From contig CAJVYO010000092.1 of assembly GCA_913009515.1 (NCBI GenBank), forward strand, positions 1-6,958: a stretch of 6,958 bases of DNA. Reading direction: 5' to 3'. This DNA comes from an uncultured Methylococcaceae bacterium. Lineage in GTDB: Bacteria; Pseudomonadota; Gammaproteobacteria; Methylococcales; Methylomonadaceae. The position numbers and the translations under genes were made by a program. Positions 1 through 5,860 of the stretch are shown here, one piece after another (position 1 is the first letter of the stretch; the number at the start of each line of letters is the position of its first letter). The notes under the pieces are model-generated. The model was not told the DNA's origin. It ran no database searches and saw only the letters and a list, made by a program, of their open reading frames with translations.

Positions 1-1193
1 ATCACCCTCGCTTTCATGTCGGTGAATCCTTATTGCCAGCCAATATGCCTATTTTAGATAAGTTAGGTGTATTAGAGCAGGTAGATAAAATTGGGCTTAA
101 AAAATATGCCGCTGAATTTAATTCATTAGACACACCACTTAGCCAAGATACCTTTTATTTTTCAAAAGCCACTAACAGTCAGCAAGACTTTGCTTATGAA
201 GTAAAGCGTGCTGAATTTGACCAAATACTATTTAAAAATTGCCAGAAAAAAGGCGTAACTACCCTAGAAGGCATGACCGTTAAGCATGTCGCTATAGATA
301 AGCCTATTAAAACTATCACTGCTTTAGATGAGCAAGGTCAGCAGCATATTTTTCAAGCCAACTATGTGATTGATGCGTCAGGACGAGACACTGTTTTAGC
401 CCAACAATTAAAAGTTAAGCGAAAAAATACGCAGCATAATATGGCAGCGATGTATGCTCATTTTAGTGGCGTTAGCCGTAAAACAGGTAAAGATGAAGGC
501 AATATTAGTCTTTATTGGTTTAAGTATGGCTGGGTTTGGATGATTCCTTTAAAAGATGGTACTACCAGTATCGGTGCGGTCTGTTGGCCAAAGTATTTTA
601 AATTACGTGATACTTCGCTAGATGATTTTTTACAGGCAACACTACAACTTATTCCTGATGTTGCGACACGTATGCAATCTGCTCAGCGAATAAATAAAGT
701 ACAAGCAGCAGCCAACTATTCTTATAGTTCGTCTCAAATGTATGGTGAAGGTTATTTATTGCTTGGGGATGCCTATGCGTTTGTTGACCCTGTTTTTTCT
801 AGCGGTATCTATTTAGCTATGCAAAGTGCAATTCACGCTGCCGATATGGTCGATGAATTACTCAATCATCCCCATAATAAACAGCAACTTCTTCAGCAAT
901 TTGAACACACTGTACACGAAGAAATAAAGGCGTTTAGTTGGTTTATTTATCGCTTTAACAGCCCTGCCTTACATAAACTATTAATGGCTTCCGATGAAGC
1001 CAGCCAACACCCTGTAAAACAAAAAGTAAAATCGGCGGTTATTTCTGTCTTAGCGGGTGATGCCTGTGCCAATCCAAATATTAAAATGCCCTTACGCTTA
1101 TTTAAACTGCTTTACTATATTAATAAGCTACTGGAATTTAAAGAAAATAGAATTTTTTATAACTTCAAAAAACAACAGAGTAATAATTTTTAA
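1..1193 (+). CDS. Flavin-dependent halogenase-like FAD oxidoreductase, 5'-truncated by the window edge
   Basis: The reading frame is open from the window edge (in frame from base 3) to a TAA at 1191-1193, so the gene starts upstream. The TTG at 33 is internal and should not be taken as the start, because the residues just before it (HVGESLLP) form the conserved GES motif after the FAD-binding Rossmann fold. The missing part, carrying GxGxxG, should be roughly 40 residues. Visible signatures are a lysine at 102-104, in the context KKYAAEF, which fits the catalytic lysine of flavin-dependent halogenases; VIDASGR at about 366-386; the halogenase motif WxWxIP as WVWMIP at 531-548; and the FAD-contacting GDA followed by DPVFSSG at 786-806. 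DPVFSSG, instead of the DPxEST of tryptophan halogenases, is typical of the phenol/pyrrole halogenase branch. Known members use FADH2, O2 and halide to make HOX; activity on a free or carrier-bound aromatic is inference. A non-halogenating FAD monooxygenase or reductase remains possible. Arginine codons are nearly all CGN. Confidence 0.85.
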   Translation, partial: HPRFHVGESLLPANMPILDKLGVLEQVDKIGLKKYAAEFNSLDTPLSQDTFYFSKATNSQQDFAYEVKRAEFDQILFKNCQKKGVTTLEGMTVKHVAIDKPIKTITALDEQGQQHIFQANYVIDASGRDTVLAQQLKVKRKNTQHNMAAMYAHFSGVSRKTGKDEGNISLYWFKYGWVWMIPLKDGTTSIGAVCWPKYFKLRDTSLDDFLQATLQLIPDVATRMQSAQRINKVQAAANYSYSSSQMYGEGYLLLGDAYAFVDPVFSSGIYLAMQSAIHAADMVDELLNHPHNKQQLLQQFEHTVHEEIKAFSWFIYRFNSPALHKLLMASDEASQHPVKQKVKSAVISVLAGDACANPNIKMPLRLFKLLYYINKLLEFKENRIFYNFKKQQSNNF

Positions 1194-1200
1194 TTAAAAA
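1187..1200. repeat. AT-only perfect palindrome at the end of the halogenase-like gene
   Basis: TTTTTAATTAAAAA is a 14-base perfect palindrome that contains the TAA stop of the upstream gene. It has no GC stem, so it is at best a weak transcript end. Only 22 bases separate this stop from the next start, and I see no separate promoter there. Confidence 0.3.
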
Positions 1201-1215
1201 AATGGAATACACCAA

Positions 1216-1854
1216 ATGAAAAATAATATTTTATTAACAATACCATTAATTTCATTAGCTATAACAGGTTGTTCAACAGCATATACAATAACATCAACAC
1301 CATCTAATGCAAATATATTTGTAAATACCATTCCTAGAGGGAAAACACCCACAATGATTAGGTATAAAAATTCATTTGGGAGAGATGTTGACCTGTCTAT
1401 TATGAAAGATGGATACGAAACTATGAATGTATCATTAACATCAGAAGGAGGAGTTAGAAACTTTAATTTAAACAAAATAAACATTGATGCTGAAAAAAAA
1501 GATCCTGACTCTTTTAAAAGAACCTCTATACCTATATTTGAAATAATTAATTTACAAAATAACTTAGACTACAACAAATCCTGGAATATTATATTTAGTA
1601 TAATATCTAAAAATTTTGATGTAGCTATGATGGATAAAAATAGTGGATACATAAGATCTCACTGGAATTACAAGTCAACAGGAATAGTTAGAGATGACTA
1701 TAGGACTCGAGTTACTATTAAGTTTAATTTAGATAAAACAAATCTAGAATTAAAATCTGAAGCTAACTTTAAATACAATAATAACTGGATTCAAGGGAGC
1801 GATATAAACTCTTTAGAAACAATAAAAACAGACATTAAAGCTATGATTGAATAA
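1216..1854 (+). CDS. PEGA-domain lipoprotein with an uncharacterised C-terminal domain
   Basis: This 212-residue protein is complete, from the ATG at 1216 to a TAA. GGAA at 1204-1207 lies at ribosome-binding-site distance. The N-terminus is a lipoprotein signal: a short basic head, a hydrophobic stretch and a lipobox ITGC with the acylated cysteine at residue 19. Serine at +2 predicts outer-membrane sorting if the host uses the Lol rule. Residues of about 26-86 match the PEGA domain, a small beta-sandwich common in surface and envelope proteins (STPSNANIFVN, RGKTP, MKDGYETMNVSL). Residues of about 119-212 form a second alpha/beta-looking domain with SGYIRSHW at 143-150 and DYRTRVTIKF at 161-170. 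It faintly recalls BamC/NlpB-type lipoprotein domains, but that is only an impression. No enzymatic role is evident, so a structural or envelope-binding role is likely. Eight of nine arginines use AGA or AGG and ATA is frequent, unlike the flanking genes, which suggests recent acquisition. Confidence 0.85.
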   Translation: MKNNILLTIPLISLAITGCSTAYTITSTPSNANIFVNTIPRGKTPTMIRYKNSFGRDVDLSIMKDGYETMNVSLTSEGGVRNFNLNKINIDAEKKDPDSFKRTSIPIFEIINLQNNLDYNKSWNIIFSIISKNFDVAMMDKNSGYIRSHWNYKSTGIVRDDYRTRVTIKFNLDKTNLELKSEANFKYNNNWIQGSDINSLETIKTDIKAMIE

Positions 1855-1870
1855 AATTAAAGCTCAAAAC

Positions 1871-1880
1871 ATACTAGTAT
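1871..1880. repeat. Perfect 10-base palindrome ATACTAGTAT
   Basis: The sequence equals its own reverse complement and lies 17 bases after the lipoprotein stop. It could be a small dyad binding site or chance; nothing in the sequence assigns a function. Confidence 0.35.
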
Positions 1881-1893
1881 TTATTTACACCCC

Positions 1894-1909
1894 GAATACG
1901 TAAGTATTC
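1894..1909. repeat. Inverted repeat GAATAC-GTAA-GTATTC
   Basis: A 6-bp perfect stem surrounds a 4-base loop, followed on the plus strand by a C-rich run (AGCCTAGCCCCCC) instead of a T-run. It is therefore not a standard intrinsic terminator for the lipoprotein gene. It could be a weak stabilising hairpin or the remnant of a mobile-element end. Confidence 0.4.
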
Positions 1910-2052
1910 AGCCTAGCCCCCCTTCTGACAAATAAAAACAAAGACTTACAAAGATAAAATTCATCGAAATCATCATAAAAAGCCTGATTTTAGATGACAT
2001 TCGGTAATAATCTGTTTTTTCAGTGAAATTAACCATTTTAAGTTTTTGTTTT

Positions 2053-3675
2053 TTATAAGTTTAGGGGGTCTGAATATTTACGCTTAAACTGCTCAAAAAC
2101 ATCGGTTAAATGTCCTGAAATATTTTCTTGAATAACAGGTGGGTTATGCTCTTTTAACTCTGGACATAATCCAGTCGCATAATGACTAATTTCACTAGAA
2201 AGCGCTTCAATTAAATTAATATTTTTAACTAATTGCTGCATAGTTTGATCATCCGTTTGTTCTTTCATCAGATCATCATGTAATTGTTGTAAAAATGAAA
2301 TATTACTGTAATTAATAAATAATTTACTTTCCTTATCTATTCGAATATCAACTTGAGACCATTGGCGTAAAAAGTTCTGCATATGTCTATTTAAATGATA
2401 AATTTGCTGCATTAAACTTAAGGCTTGTCCCATAAATTCTTGGTCACAAAATTTATCACGAAAAAATAATAAAGCCGCCCCACTCCAATATAACGTATAG
2501 TCCCAAATCATTTTAATGCTCATGACCTTAGCATTGGACATAATCACATATTGATCTTCATATACAGGTGAAAAAGCTAAAAACAGTGTACGGAATAATT
2601 TTTCATAATGAGTTGTTAAATCTACAATGTCTTCACTTTGAAAATATCGCGTTATTAAATCAGTAATAATCGTATTATTTAAAGCAATAAAATCACTGCC
2701 CGGTGAGTAAAAAGGGTCTAAAAAGACACCTGCATCGCCAGTAATAGCCCAGCCATCAGCAGAATACATTTGCTTGCAATTATGCGAGTAATGCTTAAGC
2801 GTTAAGAAATCTTGAAAATGCTCCAACTGCTCCTCAATCATCGCAGCACATTGTGGTTCGTATTTTTTTAACCACTGTTGAGCACGTGCAAAAGTATTAA
2901 TCTCAGCATAAGGATGAATCTTGGCATCCGCAACAATACCAATACTGGTTGAACCCGAAGACAAAGGAATTAACCAAACCCAATACCCATGTCCCATTAA
3001 ATGATTAGTACTCAAACGACGCGGCTCTGTCACTCTCATCTGCCATACCTTATCATCAGACCAGCTATCAATATTAATATCTGCATTAATCCTAAACCAC
3101 GAAGCATTCACATCATGATACGCAGGTTTCGCTAATTTTAATTCTCGTTTTAATAAGCCCACGCGCCCACTGGCATCCACCAGCCATTTGCCTGTCACGA
3201 ACTGTTGTTGCCCCTCATGCTCAACCGTTAAGCTATGATTTTCTTTCGCTATTTGAATCGCTTTAATTTTACAATTATCTTGAAAATCAATCCCTAATAT
3301 TAAACAGTGCTTCGCTAATGCGGTTTCAAATAGCCCTCTGTCCAGTTGATAGCTTTTTGCCGTTGGTAACTTATTGGGACCTAGTTCGATTCGCTGTGCA
3401 ATATCGTGATTATTACCATTACTATAAAAAAAACGTAACCCTAATTTAGGTAATTCATTTTCTAGTTGGGCTTGTAAACCCAATACGTGTTCAAAATAAT
3501 GACTGGCAATTTCAACAGAAGATTCACCTACTTTATGTGCCGCATCAGGGGCTGGGTGAGTTGCTTTTTCGATTATTAAAATGCGTAAGTCTTTAAGCTT
3601 TCTTTTTAGTTGAATCGCCAAGGTTAAGCCGGACAAACCCCCGCCCATAATTAAAACATCGTAGCTATTATTCAT
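2053..3675 (-). CDS. Divergent flavin-dependent halogenase-like FAD oxidoreductase with a long C-terminal extension
   Basis: The protein is about 540 residues from the ATG at 3675. A GTG at 3690 would add five residues and overlap the upstream stop by four bases. The ATG is preferred because GTGAG lies at ribosome-binding-site distance and the FAD fold then starts at residue 5. Visible in order (ATG numbering) are GGGLSG at 11-16 with E36 for FAD/ribose binding, KVGES at 48-52, K77 in PKLGLRFFY at the place of the halogenase catalytic lysine, WLVDASGR at 164-171, the halogenase signature WVWLIP at 232-237, GDA at 313-315 and DPFYSPGSDF at 320-329. The tryptophan-halogenase glutamate of DPxEST is replaced by tyrosine. 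About 200 residues follow, rich in aromatic and hydrophobic positions (for example SGAALLFF), perhaps for membrane or partner contact. It belongs to the tryptophan-halogenase-like FAD superfamily; the substrate is unknown and true halogenation is inferred. It is tightly linked to the CrtISO-like gene upstream. Confidence 0.85.
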   Translation of the reverse strand: MNNSYDVLIMGGGLSGLTLAIQLKRKLKDLRILIIEKATHPAPDAAHKVGESSVEIASHYFEHVLGLQAQLENELPKLGLRFFYSNGNNHDIAQRIELGPNKLPTAKSYQLDRGLFETALAKHCLILGIDFQDNCKIKAIQIAKENHSLTVEHEGQQQFVTGKWLVDASGRVGLLKRELKLAKPAYHDVNASWFRINADINIDSWSDDKVWQMRVTEPRRLSTNHLMGHGYWVWLIPLSSGSTSIGIVADAKIHPYAEINTFARAQQWLKKYEPQCAAMIEEQLEHFQDFLTLKHYSHNCKQMYSADGWAITGDAGVFLDPFYSPGSDFIALNNTIITDLITRYFQSEDIVDLTTHYEKLFRTLFLAFSPVYEDQYVIMSNAKVMSIKMIWDYTLYWSGAALLFFRDKFCDQEFMGQALSLMQQIYHLNRHMQNFLRQWSQVDIRIDKESKLFINYSNISFLQQLHDDLMKEQTDDQTMQQLVKNINLIEALSSEISHYATGLCPELKEHNPPVIQENISGHLTDVFEQFKRKYSDPLNL

Positions 3676-3686
3676 TTTTCTCACTA

Positions 3687-5225
3687 TCACTTATTATCTG
3701 AATATTCAGTACACACCGCCCATAAATATTTTTTCTGAGCTAACCCTAAAATCTTTTGTGCGGTTTGTACTCCTGAATAACTCACGCCATAAATTCCACC
3801 GCCCGGTGTTGTCCAATGGCCAGTAAAATAAAGCCCTGCTATCGGCGATTGATTGGCTGCTCGATTCGCACCTACTTGAGCAGGCGTCACATCCCAGCCA
3901 TACGCTGCCCCTTCATAATTAGAGGTGTATCGCTGCATAGTAGCGGGAGAGCCTGCTTCTATAAGTAGTATATGTTGCTTTAAGCTAGGGATTTTTTTAT
4001 CTGCAAAATCCAGCATTTTATCGATAAAGGCTTGTTTTTCCGCCGCCCAATTCTGAGTAAAATTAAAATCGACTAAAGTGGTCAGCATCACTAAATGCTC
4101 TCCTTTAGGAGCCAATGAATCATCGACTAAAGTAGGTACGGTAATACTTAGCCATGAAAGTTTACCTTGCTGAGAATTTAAGTAATTAAGTTCATGGTCT
4201 AAATGTTCATAATAAAAAGACTCATGCTGTATGCCAGCCGCTTGAATATCTAAATCTGTCGCAATATACACCACAAAAATAGACGACGAGGATTGCATTC
4301 TATTGAGGCGGGAAAGATAGCGTTTAAGAAAATACTGCTCGCCCACTAACTCATGTACCGTATGGCGCATATCCGCATTAGAAATAATCGTTTTTGCATT
4401 GATTATTTCTCCAGATTTTAATTTCACAGCCTGCACTTGATTATTTTCAATACTGATTTTCTGTACGGGAGATTTAAAACGAATCTCGCCACCCGCTTGA
4501 GTTAACCCCTTGACCAAGGCATTGGCAAAAACCTGAAAACCGCCTAAACAATAATACGCACCATCTTCAATATAGCCGATCAACATGCTTGCCCAATAAA
4601 TAAAAGAAACTTTAGAAGGCGGCAAGCCTAAATAAGGCCAAAGTGCTGCAAAAATCGCTCGCAATTCAGGCGATTTAATATAATCCTGCCAAACATCTGC
4701 CAACGTGCTATGTCGATATTTAATCAGTAAATCTAACTCAGATACAGGCTGGCTCAACTTTGAAGTCGCCATCACATCATCTGCCTTAGCAACCTGCTCT
4801 GCTAACTGCAAACATAGATGTGTTAAGTCATGAATGCCTTTCGCTTCAGTTGGAAACTGCTCACTAAGTGTTTCAACAAAAGCGTTAATTGAACAAGGCA
4901 ATTGGGTCTTAATATTAGGAGCAGCAATAAATGAAAAAGGATTAATCTTAATAAATTGAATGGACTCGTAGACATTAAGTGCTTGTAGAACTTTATAGAT
5001 AACTTGCCCACCAGAAAACCCTTGTGCAGCACAACCACTCGTTAAATGAACGCCCGCATCAAAGGTGTATTTTTTACGCTTAAATCCATGAGCATATCCG
5101 CCTGCACGATCATGCTGTTCAAGCACCAATACCTTTTTACCCGCTTTAGCCAAGAGTCCCGCAGCGGTTAAGCCGCCGATACCACTGCCAATAACAACGA
5201 CATCGAAACTATTACGATTGCTCAT
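3687..5225 (-). CDS. CrtI/CrtISO/RetSat-type FAD-dependent polyene oxidoreductase
   Basis: The protein is 512 residues, close to the usual length of phytoene desaturases, carotenoid isomerases and retinol saturases. The N-terminal FAD fold is clear: DVVVIGSGIGG at 8-18, E36 ending the second strand, then RAGGYAHGF at 40-48 and FDAGVH. The C-terminal FAD signature GLYFTGHWTTPGGG lies at 464-477, followed by a glycine-containing helix (GVSYSGVQTAQKIL). Family members desaturate, isomerise or reduce conjugated polyenes, usually at the membrane with FAD; which of these this one does cannot be read from the sequence. No carotenoid synthase genes are visible, so its substrate could equally be another polyene. 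The ATG at 5225 has no clear Shine-Dalgarno sequence but starts just before the Rossmann fold. It lies 27 bases after the secreted-protein gene and overlaps or nearly abuts the halogenase-like gene downstream, so the three are probably co-transcribed. Confidence 0.88.
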   Translation of the reverse strand: MSNRNSFDVVVIGSGIGGLTAAGLLAKAGKKVLVLEQHDRAGGYAHGFKRKKYTFDAGVHLTSGCAAQGFSGGQVIYKVLQALNVYESIQFIKINPFSFIAAPNIKTQLPCSINAFVETLSEQFPTEAKGIHDLTHLCLQLAEQVAKADDVMATSKLSQPVSELDLLIKYRHSTLADVWQDYIKSPELRAIFAALWPYLGLPPSKVSFIYWASMLIGYIEDGAYYCLGGFQVFANALVKGLTQAGGEIRFKSPVQKISIENNQVQAVKLKSGEIINAKTIISNADMRHTVHELVGEQYFLKRYLSRLNRMQSSSSIFVVYIATDLDIQAAGIQHESFYYEHLDHELNYLNSQQGKLSWLSITVPTLVDDSLAPKGEHLVMLTTLVDFNFTQNWAAEKQAFIDKMLDFADKKIPSLKQHILLIEAGSPATMQRYTSNYEGAAYGWDVTPAQVGANRAANQSPIAGLYFTGHWTTPGGGIYGVSYSGVQTAQKILGLAQKKYLWAVCTEYSDNK

Positions 5226-5252
5226 TAGATTTTGTACTGAATTTATTAACGT

Positions 5253-5675
5253 TTAAAATCTAGAAATTTTAAAACTGCCCATAGACCAGCCCACGTCATA
5301 GCCTGTTCCTTTACCTGATAAAGAAATACTTCTAGAACCTCTAGGCACAATACGCGCTTCAATAGATTTATTAAAACCTGCATGACCGCCTATTGCAAAG
5401 CCACCCCCATAAATATCCGATATTTTATTCACACCGTGAATGCGTCCTTTACCCTTGGTAATTTCAGAAGCTCCAAAAGTAAATCCACCGCCTTTTAAAC
5501 TGAGCTTAACCTTAGCTGTTTTACCACTTGGGCAGGTGACTGTCCCTGTACCAGAATAGGCTTTATAAAAAGCGGACCAGCCTTTCATGGTGTAGCTTAA
5601 TGAACACTCTTCTGCTTGTACCGCCGAAGACATAAAAAAACTGGCGGCAATAACACTGATTATTTTAAATTTCAT
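5253..5675 (-). CDS. Small secreted glycine-rich protein of unknown function
   Basis: The protein is 140 residues from the ATG at 5675. It begins with a clear Sec signal peptide (MKFKIISVIAASFF...) ending in the cleavage site AVQA|EE after residue 21, which leaves a mature periplasmic or secreted protein of about 119 residues. The frame stays open to an ATG at 5714, but that start lies inside the right end of the insertion element and would put 13 residues before the signal peptide. The internal ATG, with GGAA upstream, is therefore preferred. The mature part has two cysteines (C24 and C48) that could form a disulfide, many glycines and serines (KGGGFTFG, YGGGFAIGG), a net basic charge and alternating hydrophobic residues that suggest a beta-rich fold. 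I do not recognise the family; there is a faint layout resemblance to DUF992-type secreted proteins. It is the first gene of the minus-strand unit, 27 bases before the CrtISO-like gene, so a role in transporting or holding the pathway product is conceivable but unproven. Confidence 0.72.
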   Translation of the reverse strand: MKFKIISVIAASFFMSSAVQAEECSLSYTMKGWSAFYKAYSGTGTVTCPSGKTAKVKLSLKGGGFTFGASEITKGKGRIHGVNKISDIYGGGFAIGGHAGFNKSIEARIVPRGSRSISLSGKGTGYDVGWSMGSFKISRF

Positions 5676-5706
5676 AATTTTTATTTTCCATTGGTTAATA
5701 TTAATA

Positions 5707-5860
5707 GTTGACATCCTCCCCTCCCTAAAGGAAGGGGATTCCTACTGCTAGACGCTTATGCCCAAGCGCGAGAATGTTCTTTGCTGCATTAATATCTCTA
5801 TCATGCGTTGTGCCACACTCGGCACAAGTCCATTCTCTTATTCGCAAACCTGCTCTACCT
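5707..5860 (-). ncRNA. Probable omega RNA (reRNA) scaffold overlapping the 3' end of tnpB
   Basis: TnpB proteins of IS200/IS605 elements use a guide RNA made from the 3' part of tnpB and the right end, with the guide taken from DNA just outside the element. Here that layout is intact: the tnpB end, the 8-bp hairpin and the end near 5707. The guide would be the minus-strand sequence beginning ACTATTAATATTAACC or one to three bases later. The 5' limit at about 5860 is an estimate from known lengths, not read from a signal. Confidence 0.45.
5718..5737 (-). repeat. Right-end hairpin of the insertion element
   Basis: On the minus strand, CCCCTTCC pairs with GGGAGGGG around a TTTA loop, giving an 8-bp stem with one T-G wobble. 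It serves as a recognition structure for single-strand transposition and as part of the guide-RNA scaffold in this family. The stem also encodes the last residues of TnpB (GIPFL), and the TAG stop begins in the loop. No T-run follows, so it is unlikely to end transcription. Confidence 0.8.

Larger units (their letters stand above)
1855..2052. other. Convergent intergenic gap without a gene
   Basis: This stretch of about 200 bases separates the lipoprotein gene from the oppositely oriented halogenase-like gene. I find no supported ORF or RNA gene. It holds a perfect 10-base palindrome, a small hairpin and AT-rich filler. No stem followed by a T-run is convincing on either strand, so the termination mode of both converging genes is unclear. 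Confidence 0.6.

Noticed and set aside
33..35. TTG at 33 as the start of the first gene
   Set aside because: The frame is open upstream and encodes the conserved HVGES segment; starting at TTG would remove both this and the FAD-binding fold.
1194..1484. Minus-strand open frame of 96 codons antisense to the lipoprotein gene
   Set aside because: It lies opposite a well-supported PEGA lipoprotein, has no recognisable domain or ribosome-binding site, and its hydrophobic look follows from AT-rich antisense sequence.
2005..2050. T-rich stretch with CTGTTTTTTCAG as a terminator
   Set aside because: The stem is only three base pairs, and the T-runs are not positioned after a stable stem on either strand.
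4823..5038. Minus-strand 71-codon frame inside the CrtISO-like gene
   Set aside because: It is an out-of-phase shadow of a full-length enzyme gene on the same strand; its leucine-rich content is a frame artefact.
5714..5740. Right-end hairpin as an intrinsic terminator of tnpB
   Set aside because: The stem is followed by AGGATGTCAAC instead of a T-run, and it matches the known end structure of the element.
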